A program made the position numbers and the translations under genes. A stretch of DNA of 64,000 nt from Branchiostoma lanceolatum (Eukaryota; Chordata; Leptocardii; Amphioxiformes; Branchiostomatidae). The notes beneath the pieces were generated by a model. That model saw only the letters and a program-made list of their open reading frames with translations. It had not been told where the DNA came from and did no database searches. Of this stretch, positions 11,493-23,721 are shown piece after piece (within the stretch, counting starts at the first letter, position 1; every line of letters begins with the position of its first letter). Location: the NCBI RefSeq assembly GCF_035083965.1, contig NC_089736.1, positions 11,556,207 through 11,620,206 on the forward strand, written 5' to 3'.

Positions 11493-12239
11493 ATGAAAGT
11501 TCCTCTGAGTTGGTATAATACATAATGAGAAATAAAATGTTCTCACTCAAAAATGTCACCAGAAATTGGATGAAAGTGAATTTTTTTGAGTTCGAGAACA
11601 GTTTATTTCTGATAAAAAAATTGTAATGATATAATCATATACATATGGAAAATATAATCCACCGCCGCTGAACTGGTCGTCAGGCAGGATGAAAAGGAGC
11701 TGATGATTATGAGACAAGTATTTCATCAGGTGCATTTCCAAAAGAGATTGCTGATGGCAAATCATCAGACCAAGACTATGGACATCCCAAATAAATTTAG
11801 AACAAGAATCTTGCCTCAGCTGCACAGTCTGTTAGATAAAAAAAGTGTAAGGTGGATTGAATATCGCATTTATTGCCTAGACCAATGGAGTCTGGAAACC
11901 CAATACACTCAATTAAATATCCATCATTCAGGGACAACCAAAACAAAAATTTTTTGCTACTTGTACAAAATTATGTATATGTAAGTATTACTAGTATCTT
12001 GGACACCTCACTTTTTTGAGTTAACAGTTACTGAAATGAATTCATTGGAAACTCCATTGCAGGCTCTACGGGCTCTTTCTTGGCTTAAAATACTTGATGA
12101 TGTTTGTTCATCGTTATAATACTTACTTATAATATGTTAGTCGGACCCTAGATCACTTTGGCGATCTGACGGAAGTGTCATTGATGATATCTGTCCGGTC
12201 CAGGTGAAACACAGGTGAGTAGAGAAACAGGTGTTCCCA
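11493..12239. other. Non-coding stretch
   Basis: AT-rich, no supported exon. Short overlapping open frames on both strands look like chance frames. Confidence 0.35.
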
Positions 12240-12357
12240 ATATGCAACGCTTCTTCCGGCGCGAGATTTGACTCCAAGATGGCGACCTTCCGTGGGTAGG
12301 AGCGCGAAGGTCCGTCAAATTTCGTCCCAGAAAGACATGTTACATTCGCTGTGGCCG
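12240..12357 (+). promoter_or_regulatory. Candidate promoter and first exon
   Basis: A locally CpG-rich patch with TCCAAGATGGCGACC (YY1-like, typical +1 element) is followed 80 bp later by GTGGCCG|GTGAGT, a strong donor at 12358. A short frame MLHSLWP precedes the donor. No matching downstream exon could be identified, so this may be the 5' exon of an unseen or non-coding transcript. Confidence 0.35.
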
Positions 12358-12696
12358 GTGAGTGGTACCTTATTTTGTTCTTTATATTCCTCTGACCATT
12401 TGGGCCGGATTGAGTGTAATTCTAAGCTAGCGTCGCGGCAGAAAGAGCGACGTTTTCTGGAACAGGACGGTACTTCTGGCCACTGAAGGCATGCGCACGT
12501 GCACGTCGCATAGATAATTTATGATAACTTCTTCTTTACTGCTTAGCCTCATATCTGAGATTATCAGCACTTAAGCCAGACTGTTTCACAATGAAAAAAT
12601 TCTTATCCTTACTTTATTATGAAATACGAACATGGAAACAAGTAGTAACGTCTTGCAAAATAACTATTTCCTGTTCTATATTCGTTAAATGTTTTT

Positions 12697-13486
12697 GACC
12701 CCGTTCACACTCATTTTTTTCAATCGCGATTGAAGTATAATCGCGATTGAATCGATCCGATCGCGATTGATTTTTTCAGTGTGAACGCTCCCAATCGCGA
12801 TTGAAACGATCCAAAACGATCCAATCGCGATTGGATTGTAACTACCTCCGGAGGTAGTTTGATTGGATTAATCGCGATCGGATCCAATCCAATCCTATCA
12901 AATTTTGAGTGTGAACACAACTACGATTCATTCCATCGCGATCGGCGGAGATTTCGGCTGGTTCCGGGGGTGGGAGGTCATACATGCGGGTACGTTGGGT
13001 CATAGTTCGCATCGCGCGGGAAAACAAACCCAATCCGCACGTCAGATCGCTCTTTTACAACAACAACAACTTTTCATCGTCAACAATGCCCAAGAAGAAG
13101 AATAAAACTCCGTCAGTAACTTCAGCTGGTGGCAGATGGCGCGATGAGGAGACCAGGGTCCTCATCGCAATCTGGGGGAGGGAGGAGGTGCAGGCCAAAC
13201 TGGGGAAATGTCACCGAAAGAGGGACATTTACCGCACCAAGTGACAATGTCTAGCGGAAAAATAGACACAAAACAAGGACAACAAGGACAACAACAATAT
13301 TTACCAGATGATCGCCGATAGCATGCTTCAATCGTGCTTCAATCGCGATCGGATCACGGCGTACTTTAATCCACTTGGCGAAAAGCAGTGTGAACGCAAA
13401 AGTTTCTTTGCGTTCAATCGCGATCGGATCGAACAATCGCGATTATACTTCAATCGCGATTGAAAAAAATGAGTGTGAACGGGGTC
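12697..13486. mobile_element. PIF/Harbinger-like element with very long TIRs (790 bp)
   Basis: The terminal inverted repeats of about 80 bp start GACCCCGTTCACACTCATTT and match the reverse complement of 13407-13486. A TTT trinucleotide flanks both sides (12694-12696, 13487-13489). The ends are packed with copies of the 12 bp palindrome CAATCGCGATTG, possibly protein-binding sites. The interior holds a Myb/SANT-like fragment. Harbinger elements are known to encode such a Myb-like partner of the transposase and to make 3 bp target duplications, which supports the call. No transposase is present. Confidence 0.7.
13086..13244 (+). pseudogene. Myb/SANT-like DNA-binding fragment of Harbinger-type element
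   Basis: A 52-residue frame opening MPKKKNKTPSV and containing GRWRDEETRVLIAIWGREEV and CHRKRDIYR. This matches the first helix region of the MSANTD/Harbinger Myb-like domain (W-x-D-E-E-T-x-x-L-I-x-I-W). The frame stops right after IYRTK, where the rest of the trihelix would be expected, so it is a remnant or the first exon of one. It sits inside the element at 12697-13486. Confidence 0.65.
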
Positions 13487-13598
13487 TTTGCCCCAACTTG
13501 TGTAATTTGTTACTGTCACATGTTGTCCCTGTCAGTGCTCTGAACCGTTTAAGAAATATATTGTTTTCATACATAGATAGCTGTGTGTCTGGAGGACT

Positions 13599-14025
13599 TA
13601 AAGGCACCCAGAGCATTTTATGAGACTTTATGAAAACTGGAAATGTTTTAGTTGCTGTATTCTTTATGAAATTGACAATTAATGTCACTGTTTACCACAT
13701 TTGCATTTGGATTTCTTAAGAAAAGTGCGCAAAAATGGCACAAAAATAATCTACATTGTGATCTTTTAGTTTACACGCGCCCACTGTAGATACCATAGCC
13801 CCGCCCACCTCCGTCAAAACTAGAAATGCAAGATTAAAACATATGAATGCAAGTATTTGACGGACATGCAGTCACTCATTGGTCGAACCGCTAATTGTGA
13901 TCGACAGTCAGGATCAGTCTATTAGGGCTTGGATTTTCTATCAGTTCTCACCACACAACGACATCGTATCTTTGCTCATTTAATTTCGATATGCAATGGT
14001 ATAGTGTTATTGAAACTTACTATGT
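13599..14025. mobile_element. TTAA-type MITE, AGGCACCCAGAGCATTTT family, copy 1 (right end missing)
   Basis: Starts TTAA-AGGCACCCAGAGCATTTT and follows the internal sequence of the full copy at 49712-50202, including CATAGCCCCGCCCACCTCCG and CACACAACGACATCGTATC. Similarity stops after TTACTATGTGT near 14025, so the right inverted repeat is lost. Confidence 0.75.
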
Positions 14026-15120
14026 GTCAACATTCTTCACTCTACATTCACACTTCAGTAAGACAGTCAGATCTAGAGATGCATGTAGTTCCCATACAGA
14101 ACTTTTATTCAGTCTGTGACACTTTCTAAACAAAGAATTTCTTGTATAAGTGCTAAGGTTTTATACATTGTCTATTAAAGAGGACTTTGCAATTGCAATG
14201 CATGGAGTATCGCGATCGAATTCTCCTTTTTAACAACAAGTAACTTAGTTTGTATTGTTTCAATTGCATCTTGACATTAAGAAATTTTATTACAGATTGT
14301 AATTGTACCTAAACCTGCACAATACCACTCATAATGACGCAGGTCAACATTGTCAATGAAATTTGGTGGACTTTGTTCCTACATACAGCCTCATAAATTA
14401 CGATCGATCCTGGCTTTTTGGCGACGCCTCAGGGGCGAGCCAAATTTTTACTATATTGTGTGCAGATTGCAAGAATTCTAGGAATTGTACAGGAATGTGA
14501 AAGTCCATGAGATGATAACTCAAGAATGCCTGGATGTATTGTCTTCATATTTTGTAGGTGGGTAGGTCTGTGGAAGACCTTGTAATGATTGGATTTTGGG
14601 CCCCCTAGCGACTTTCTATGGTACTGCAGGGGAACTTTCACTTTTCAAATCTCGTCTTCTGAACATGCTATAGTCATGATTTTTAAGTGGTGGATAGCTC
14701 TTTGTTAGGAAAATATGTCCTGTAGATTTGGACCCCCTAGCGGCTTTTTTTTGGAACTGCAGGAGCTGATTTTGACTCAAACTTTGAAAGAGAAGGTGAT
14801 TGACTGATATGATTTATGCGAGGTCCTTATTTGCATGTGGGTTAAAAACTAAAACGTTAACAGAGACCACCGTCGCCATGGCAACATCTTTTTATGTTGC
14901 CAATCTTGTTATGCTTAGTAGGCATGTCGAACCTCCGCGTTTTTCCATTAGAACGCGGCAGCGCGTGAGGCAGTAAATGTCTTTTAAAAAATCTTAAAAA
15001 TCAACCGTTTGTATTTTGCCAATGAAAATCGTTGTCAATAATCTATGGAAGGTTTGCTATCACACTATCATCTTTTTAGTTGAAAATATCCATCGAACAA
15101 GGAGCTAAAAATCATCTAAG
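14026..15120. other. Non-coding stretch
   Basis: No supported exon. A weak repeat of the phrase GGACCCCCTAGCG-like text occurs near 14600 and 14731 (TTTGGGCCCCCTAGCG and TTGGACCCCCTAGCG), about 130 bp apart, suggesting an old local duplication. Confidence 0.35.
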
Positions 15121-15251
15121 TTGGCGATGCAGCCGAAAAACCGCCCCGTTCTGACGCCGCGAACGCGGCACGCGATTTTGGGGCCCGCCCGGCGGAAGTG
15201 CCATTTTTAACTCAAAAGCCACAAGCCGGTGTAGCACGCAGAACTCTGGGA

Positions 15252-15952
15252 ATGGTTTCAGGTGAAAGGGCAGAGATCAAGGTTCTCGCCAGTGGTGGGA
15301 CAAAATTTGTACGTGATTCTAGGCGGGAGTTATGGAAGAAACGGGAGAAACCTCCAGAAGTAAGTGGACATTTTTGCTATTTTTCTTGAACTTATCAACT
15401 TTGTCCCTATACTGTCGCAAATATAGATATAATATGGTAATCATGGTGTAGTTTATGGTTCTATTTAGGCGAGTTAGGCTTGTGGGTTTAGAGATACATT
15501 TTGAGAGTTTTTTTCGACAGCCCGAAAAATGACGTGCGCTGTGTGCGCATACGTGACGGGGGAGGGGGGCGTGAGATCGCGCACTTTGTATGTGCTCGAA
15601 ATTGAACTTATTGTCATAAATCCTGCGCTATTTAACCGTAGAATGGTCATATATTTTATGCTGAATGTAATATACCTTTCATATCCGATGATATGGCATA
15701 CCTTGGACGCAACAAACAATTTTCCACTGTCGTAATTATGTTGTGTATATACACTAGCGTTACGATCACACAGTCCGAATTTGTCACACAGTTGTATGAT
15801 CTTCATTCAGATGTCCTTTCTTGATTTTCCAGTGGATACAAAGGTGGCATATCTGGTACAGCTATGCAGAGAACGTGGGCTGCCTTCAAGCAAACTTGAA
15901 CAAGTTGAAGATACCACAAACATCAGATCAAGTGCTTGGTGATCATGACTAG
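15252..15952 (+). CDS. Unrecognised two-exon 75-residue protein
   Basis: Exon 1 is 15252-15359, ending GAA|GTAAGT. Exon 2 is 15833-15952, after TTGATTTTCCAG. The two join in phase 0 into one 75-residue frame. It opens MVSGERAEIKVLASGGTKFV, continues RDSRRELWKKREKPPE, and after the junction WIQRWHIWYSYAENVGC, ending LGDHD. The frame is open further upstream to a GTG, but the first in-frame ATG is at 15252. A GC-rich patch (15122-15200) with an ETS-like GCGGAAGTG just upstream looks like its promoter. The basic start, W/Y-rich middle and lack of a signal peptide suggest a small soluble or organellar protein. I do not recognise the family; consistent splice phase and codon texture are the only support. 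Confidence 0.5.
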
Positions 15953-17280
15953 AATTCAATTTCCTTCTTCAAATTTTCGAAGGGAGAAGCTACTTCAGGA
16001 GAATAACTTGAACACTAAATTAATTACTGATACTGTACTAGTCAGAAAGTAAGTTGTAAGTCTGTAGTACTGTAGGTACATTATTATCTGTACCAATCAG
16101 AGATCTTATTAGAATGGGTAACATAGGTATTGATACTTATAATTAGCACAATACTATTATCATTCTGATTGATCATGATGTTAATTAGCATATTTAACTA
16201 ATTAAGCATTGGAATATTAAATTTTTTAAAGTAAAGATATTGTTATGAACCTGTTTCAGCAAGCTTACAACATCAGTGAGTTCATGTAGCAGCCAATATC
16301 AGTATCAATAACAATGTATGCCTTTTACTATATATGCCTCATTAGTTTATTGCCAATTAACACATCTTCATATAGATCTATTATTGCTCCTGTTGTAAAA
16401 ATTCCTGTACTTAAGTCAACATGTAATGTAGGTTAACAGTTGAAAGTTGTTTTAGGGAATAGGTAGTACAAATAGGGATAAGTAAAACAACTTGTTGTAC
16501 ATGTGTATTTGAGGATCAGTTCAGTACATCCTCTGTTGAGGATAATTACCCTCATTTGCATATCTTGCAATTAGCGAAGACTGCAAAAATACATTATTCT
16601 CATAATGATCTGTTCAACAACAGGGTAGTTAGAACATGTAGTTCCTTCTTCAGTTTTCAGCATGTTTAGAAATGTATGTTAATTGATTGGCACTATTGTG
16701 GATGAATAAATTAGTTAGGGTTAATTAGGGCTAATCAAGATAAGATACTGAATATAGGTCAAAAATAAAACATGACAGTCTGTCCAGTTACATTATCTTT
16801 AAATGCTGAAAATTTGAACAATATCGGTCAAAGTGTTTAACAGTTACATTAAAACGTATGTAAATAACTGTGGACTTGTGGTCATTTCTGGTGCCATGTT
16901 GAGGTCAATCATTCCCATAGGGCCAATAGATAAGCGTCTTCTAATGAAAACGTCCAACTTTTCAACTTTGAAAAATTCTGAAAAATTTCAACTTTGTCCA
17001 ATTTTGACAGGATAAAAAGCATATTAAGCGGACGAATCTGATCTGTACTTTGGCAACAATTTCAGCAAGTTATATCTTACCAAAAAAAATGGTGTGACAT
17101 ACCTATGCTTAGTTTAGGAACTGTTTTTAAAAACTAATCTTAGTATAAAATTCAACCTTTTGTAGTTGGTAACAGGCAGACTAGCTGAAGAAAAGTCAGG
17201 ATGAATATGAATACAGCATGATGTTAGTTGTAAAAAAGGCCAACTGCTGCTGTCAAAGCCCTGACTTTTGTTTGTCTTTC
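15953..17280. other. AT-rich non-coding stretch
   Basis: Probably the 3' UTR of the gene at 15252 and then spacer up to the inverted duplication. An AAATAAAACATG poly(A)-type signal lies at about 16763. No exon supported. Confidence 0.4.
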
Positions 17281-17286
17281 TTGAAG

Positions 17287-20200
17287 ATGAGACCCCAGAG
17301 ACCAGACTGTAACCTGTTGGAAGGGAGAACCAGACTTTGATCAGCAGAGCAGTGAAAGAAGATGGGGAGTTGTGAGTATGGTTTCTTTGTTAACACAAAT
17401 CAACACCCTCATACACTAAGTCATATGCACAGACCCATATAATATTTTGGATCATGATAATGTCTATGATACTACTCTCACCTCTCAAATAAACGTACCG
17501 GTACGTTTATTTTTTTTCGCCTATAGTTCCACCCGGTACTTTCTTATTCTAGACAGTACGTTTATTATTTTTTGAAAAATTGAGGCTTTGCAAACCAGGA
17601 ATCCCTCTAAAATCGTAAGTTAAGGTTTTTCTGCCCATATTTCCCCTGTATTTTTGCTCGTAATTCGCTATTTTTCGGCCTACCGGCGTTGATTTTCTCG
17701 CCGCTTTGACGGCCTTGTGAAAAGTATCCTGGCGGCACTCGTAACATATCGGTCGATATCGCTATGATGCTACAAAGTAAACCGGAAAATAAGACGCGAC
17801 ATTGACATTTTAAAATACAATTTTCATACAAATAACTTTGATAGTCTCTGTTTACATCGTAAACCAAAGCACGCTGATCAAAAACGTGTGGAGTAGGGTG
17901 CTCGCCTGCACGGGGAATAATAATTTCCTGACCACTATATCCGTAGTATCGGCAGCGCGGCGGAATAATTATTTGTTCGCAGAAGACATGAAACAGGTTA
18001 AAACAACAATCATAACTTAACTTCCCTTGTGATATGTGTTTTGAGGCCACAAAATCTCTAAAACGGCAGAAATATGTCCGATATGATTCGGTAAACAACA
18101 GCGCGAAATCGCGAAACATGGCGCCACTCTCAGGCATGGCGACAGTAAAACTAGCAGCATATTGCGTAGTGCGTATACCGATCTTTAAAATGATACCGTA
18201 AACGCATGGAAATATTATATTTTTTGGGCAACGATAGACACACAGCGCCATATTTATTTTCAGAGGGTTCATTTTTTTAAATAATCGTAAGATTTTCCCA
18301 ATTTTGGCGGTTCATCGCGGGTTTCTAGTGTCAACACGTAATGGGTAACTTCTTAGTATGTGCGGTCTGTGACGTTGAGCTACTTTTACAGTCGATCTCT
18401 GTTCAATATTGTGGGATTTACCGCGGGAACTCGAAATCCGAGCGTCTCACTTTGTTTTCGACGCTATGGAGCAAAAGTTTATAGACATATTTCTTTTGTG
18501 GAAGGACTGTGTTCATATTTGTGTTTTTTTGTGGTTGATGTCTTTAGAAAATATGATCAGGTACATTTAACTTAAGTACTCTGATGATTTTTGTTATATG
18601 TCACTGATTGTCAGTCATAATAAAATGATATAACAATTTTCTTTGATCACTTGCTTCAAGTTCCAAGTAGAAAAAGCATGTATCATGTACATTTTCACTT
18701 GTTGAATTTGAAAGCACCGTGGCCCCCGGTTAGGGGTCATAGCGGGGAACCTATGCCCAATTTTTCAATATTACTATTATATTTTACTAAGAGGCGAGGA
18801 AGATCATCATGATTTGAACAAGCTATGGACAGTTACTAGTATTCTGTTCAATATCTATATACTTAATAGGTATGGCATAATTGACTAAATATAAGTTACC
18901 TACCTGCTTATTATCTTATTTCTCTCTGACAGTGACATTTGTACATGTATGGACACAGTTTACCTAGCCTCGACTGTCATTTTCGAAATTTTCCGGGGGG
19001 TACTTTTATTCCAGGGGGTACTTATATTACATTTTGAAAATTTGTCCGGGGGGTACTTCTATTCCAGGGGGTACTTCTATTTGAGAGGTTAGAGTACTAC
19101 ATTGTGCCCCTGGTTTTATGACTCCATAACATGACTTCATAGAAGGTAGTCATATTTCCTTTTACCCCTCATGTTTTTGTTGCTTTTTCATTCAATGCTC
19201 TGTGAACATGAGATGTGTGTGTAATTATGTTATATAAATTGTTTTCATATGATATTTATTGTGAGAATTGTATTTTGATGTGATGAACTGTTCAGTCATA
19301 ACATATTTGAATGTTGCAGTAATTTGGCTGGTCTTTTATTCACATGACGTGTTCTTTCCCCGAAACTCAAAGCAGGTTTTAGAAATGTAACAAATGTTAT
19401 GTGAACATTATGAAATAATGGTATCTGCATGTTATGTGAACATTTTTGGCGTATGTTAATTTGGCATGTGACTTTCCTGAATAAGTTTTTCTTTTACACC
19501 CTAGGCTGTGGGAAGCTGATACTGTATACCTGACCATGCCGGACCTGTCTGCTATCCTGTGTGCCTGTCGATATTCCAGGAGGACTTGGCTGTGTTCCTG
19601 TGAGACCTGTCGGCTGTCCTGTGTACCTGTCCATGTTCCAGGAGGACCTATCAGCTATCTACAAGACAAGAGAACATCGGTCTGTGACTGTAAGTTGGCT
19701 TGTACTTCTAGAATTCTTTCAAAATAGGAATCTGCATGCCGCAAAGCGTAATTAGCCGTTTAGACTTTGCGGAACTCGAAGCCGGGGAATTTGATAAATA
19801 CATTTAACACATTTGATTTGTCCAATATGTGCTAAGCGTTCAGCCGGCATAATCTGATAAAACGTAATGCGTGATCGCAGTCTTCTGGGATTCAGCGCAA
19901 AGCGTAATCGGGATCTCCCAATGCATGCAGTTCCCTACAAATGACAAGAAAAATGTTGGGAAAGGGCATGTCTGCAATCCTCTAAATTTTTAGTTCCAAA
20001 CACCATTGTTAAAAACTGGCCCTCCCTTCTGTTTGTTGTCATTTCTGAAAGAGTTCACATTTCTTATACTAATCCCTAGTTTAAGATTGTGACTAATATT
20101 TTATTGTAGATATGGTGGAGAACACAGTGCATTTTCCTTTTGAAGAGATCACTTGCAATATTGTTGTTGCGTTCTGTATATCAATGGGTTATATCTTCAA

Positions 20201-20330
20201 TATCATTTGCAATCAAACTGTTTTCCCTGATATCCTCTTCATTACATTAGACTTCACCTTTTTGTTTTTTGAATTTTTTTTTCTGAAATTAAAATTGTCT
20301 GTGGAGAAAGAAACAAGATGTTCATCGTGA
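17287..20330 (+). ncRNA. Candidate spliced transcript in the left arm
   Basis: Three blocks have good splice sites and all three are conserved in the other arm. Exon a is 17287-17371 (after CTTTCTTGAAG, donor GTGAGT). Exon b is 19505-19689 (after ACACCCTAG, donor GTAAGT). Exon c starts at 20110 (after TTTTATTGTAG). Exon a holds a tiny frame MRPQRPDCNLLEGRTRL that is also open in the right arm with four substitutions. Exon b contains an internal tandem repeat built on CCTGT...CCAGGAGGACC. No long reading frame survives across the junctions, so this is either a non-coding RNA or the 3' end of a gene; it could also be a spliced repeat. Confidence 0.35.
17474..19096. mobile_element. DNA transposon remnant with GTACTTCTATT subterminal repeats
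   Basis: The two ends match as inverted repeats: TACTCTCACCTCTCAAATA at the left and its near reverse complement at 19078-19096. The right end also has four tandem copies of GGGGGTACTTNTATTCCA-like text (18998-19080). The left end has the perfect 26 bp palindrome centred on ACGTACCGGTACGT at about 17501. The 221-residue minus-strand open frame inside (17607-18272) has no motif that I recognise. The element is absent from the right arm of the surrounding inverted duplication, so it arrived after the duplication or was lost from the other arm. The superfamily is unknown. Confidence 0.6.
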
Positions 20331-23300
20331 AGCAAATTAGTATCAAAGCATCAAAATGTTAGGGATGAATCTAAGTGTATTGGAACTATTGTGGAAAATC
20401 AATAAGTTAGTGATGCAAAAGAATGACAGATATAAAATGAACATGTATGGCAGTGATACAACATCTTTTCAATTATGAACATTTGTTTTGTAAAAAGATT
20501 TGTCAGTAGATAAAAGCCCCAAGACTTAGTCTAAAGTTCCACCCTGCTTCACTTAGAAGCTATATGTAGAGCACTGCACAAGTACTGTAACAAAACTACT
20601 GATATTTTACATGATTTAGACTTCTGTTTTGTTGTTTGACATTAAAGGAAGTGAAGGAAGATAGCAATAAAAACCTGAAGGATAAAAAGGGATTGAAACA
20701 TAATCAAGGCTTATTATATAAAGTTTAGTAATACACGATTTGTTGAAACTGGATGTGTCAATAGCTGCTTGCACAGTCATGATTTGGAAACATTCACAGC
20801 ATTTTCCTTCAAAAATTGTTTGATTTTTAGCAAATGAAACAATACAAAATAAAATTTAAGCCATATACTTACCATTTTATTGGTACATGTAGTATAATTT
20901 CAGGACATTAATTATAAAGTTATCAGTTCTTGTACTAAGTGTAATTATAGATACGTGCTATCCTCCGTTTTACTTAAATTCAATAAAATTTATAGAACAA
21001 TTTACTGTTTTAAAGATCTTGTCTGTCTCTCGTAGTGGAATATAATAGGAGTGTAGGTGACCACAATAAAGACTTTTTATCCATATAATTGACACAAAGT
21101 GAATCATCAAATTTTGCAATCTAAAAATGTGTGTGTTTTGCACTGTCAACAATTTTGTGAGAGATGAAGTGGATTTCAGGGAAAATAGTTTGGTTACATG
21201 ATGATTGTTGGAAATGTGTCCCATTTCTTTACAGAAAGTGAAAAATGCAATGTTGTTTCTGTAGGGTGAAATGTACTACAGGTAAGCTGTGTGTGATGTT
21301 TGAAAGAGAGGAATTGAGTTAAAGAATCAGCGAAACAAAAAATGTTTTGGATTTATAGACGTTTTACCTGGTGCAGATGGCAATTCATAGTTTTGATGTT
21401 GTTGACATCATGTGAAAATGAACATTCAGTAAATATGTTTCATAAGTATGTCTTCCAAATCTTAGCAACTTAACACTAATTTATATGACAGTGCGTGCAT
21501 CCACAATTTGCAGGAAAACAGTTTGGTAAGGATTGTACAGAATGCATGTACAGTATCGTTGACTTTTATTCATTATTATAGTGCATTGTACGCTACAGGC
21601 TTTGGGATATGCAGCAAATCCTTGGATTTTGTGTGACTCTCACGTAACTCTTAATGTGAGACCTTCAAACCAGCAAAATGATGAAATTTGCCATCTATGG
21701 CGTTAGCTAAACCTTTTGAGAGGTCTGTGAACCCCGAACTTGCGAACTATCTTAAATGATCTTAAGAATTGCAAAGAAATATTTCCAAACCTTTTGGGAA
21801 CCACGCTGGACTCCATTTGATAGGGCCTGATTATTAAGGCCTCTCACCACAAAATGGGCTATGAGACACAATCAGTAGTCCCGCAACTTTCTCTTAAAAT
21901 TTTGATAAAATGATAAAAGGTGCAGGGCTAATAAACATGTTAAGGTAATTTTTTCAATTTTGTAGCGATCTCGTCAACACATTTCTAAGAAGAATGAAAA
22001 AGCACTGAATGTTCATCACAAGCTATTTCATGAGGCGTTGCGTTTTGCTACTGTGATTCTTGATTTTTGGATGGTTTTTGTGTTCAAGTTCTTAACTGTG
22101 TTCGACAGACTTATTATCATTACTGTTACAAATCATTTGTATTGTGGCCCTTACCTTCAAATACTCGTCAATCCACGAATGGTCTCATCATTCTCCCAAA
22201 TTTGCATCTTGACTGTAAGATACTTACACAGTTACTACAGTGTAGTACTACCACTATCCAAAAATTCACAGGATGTACTAGAAAGGTACTGGCTGAAGGA
22301 TTTGTCAATTCACAGTGTAAAAGCAATTGCTCGAGCTTGGACAGTTAGGAAAAATTCAGGATGGCAATAGATAGTAACGTTACATGTAACGGAGGATCCC
22401 ATAACTTTGACAGTGCCATAACTTCAAAAAAAATTTACTTTGTCTTATTATGCAGAAGAGAGACATTTAGGTTTTTATCCACTGTGCTGAATAAAAATGC
22501 CAAGAACCCAAGTTCATGCATAAAGCTGTCGTCTGAATGAAACACGGATTTGTGTACAGCAAGTTGACTGTATTTTGTGCGACCAGGAAAATTTGGCTTT
22601 ACACAATGGCTTTGCTTGATGTTAGGACTTTGCGTAGTGCCAACTTTTAAACAAATTGAACAAGTCACTCAAACTTACACCCAAAAAAATTGAGTCATGG
22701 TTAGCTTATGTCGCGATTATATACTAAAATAAAAATATAACTGGGGCTTCGAACGCCCTCCCCTTTTACGTCAGGCCCATTCTGTTGACCACCATTTGAA
22801 TGTGATGCAACAGTGCAGGCATCTCGTGGTCCCGTTCTGTCTAAATCAAAACGACAAACCTTATTACTCTAGCTTGATCCATGTCGGATAAACTTGCATT
22901 TGATAAGCTCCCGATGTGAAATACTCAAACACCGCCACTCTAATTTATCATTCGTCTAAACGCAACTGGTGCAATGCGATGTCATCAATTTATTGGACCT
23001 TCCGTTACATTACTCGCCGCATAAAAATGCATTAGGCCTCATGGGATAGCTTGTGTTGGCGACATATAACTTGTGTATTGTTGAAGCTTTATGTAAATAT
23101 GAGCTAAACATATTACTAGCCTGATGCATTTGGTCATTTCATCCAATTTGCACATGGTTTTGAAAAATGCCATGCAGAATATCGTGTGTTACCCATGACA
23201 GGCTGGACTGTTTACTATTTTAAAGACTAGCTAACTTACATATCTCGATTATTGTTGTACATGCACTATGATAGTCAAAGTCAATGATACAAGTTTCCGA

Positions 23301-23721
23301 ACCGTCGGTGTTCAAATTGTGGGTGTGCGTGCTGTCATTGTAGTTTTTTAAGTAAACTAAAAGATTTGGTCGGAAAATTTACTATACTGTGCCAAATATA
23401 CCCTGACGTCAAGTTCTCACCTATTTTGCGACTCCCGTAGTCGGCGGTTAGCCCTCCCCCTCTTGGCACGTGTCGCAAATTAAGACGAATTGGTGTAATA
23501 TTAAGACAGCCGAGAACTTCACTCTGGGGTATATTTAGTAGTAAGTTTTCCACCCGAACCTCTAAGTTTCCTTTAAGAATAAAAAGTCATGAAATACTTC
23601 TTTATTGAGACAGTCTTTTTCACATGGTCAACAACATCTTGAGTTGCTTTCTGTAGCTAAACAGAGCTAAAAAAGTTTGATCAAGATCTTTCATCACACA
23701 ATTCCTCTCTTTGTGCGGTGT

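Larger units (their letters stand above)
17281..23721 (+). repeat. Left arm of a large interrupted inverted duplication
   Basis: Blocks of this arm occur in reverse complement, in mirrored order, between 24440 and 28165. Pairs seen: 17287-17400 with 28045-28160; 19490-19740 with 27550-27830; 20000-20240 with 26985-27260; 21180-21300 with 26369-26496; and 23680-23720 with 24605-24640. The order is that of one palindrome centred near 24.08 kb, with insertions in either arm, including a 1.6 kb transposon at 17474-19096 in this arm only. Divergence between arms is visible (roughly one change in ten by eye), so it is not recent. Confidence 0.8.

Noticed and set aside
22038-22370. 110-residue plus-strand frame in the left palindrome arm
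   Set aside because: No counterpart in the right arm, AT-rich composition, competing frame of similar length; likely chance.
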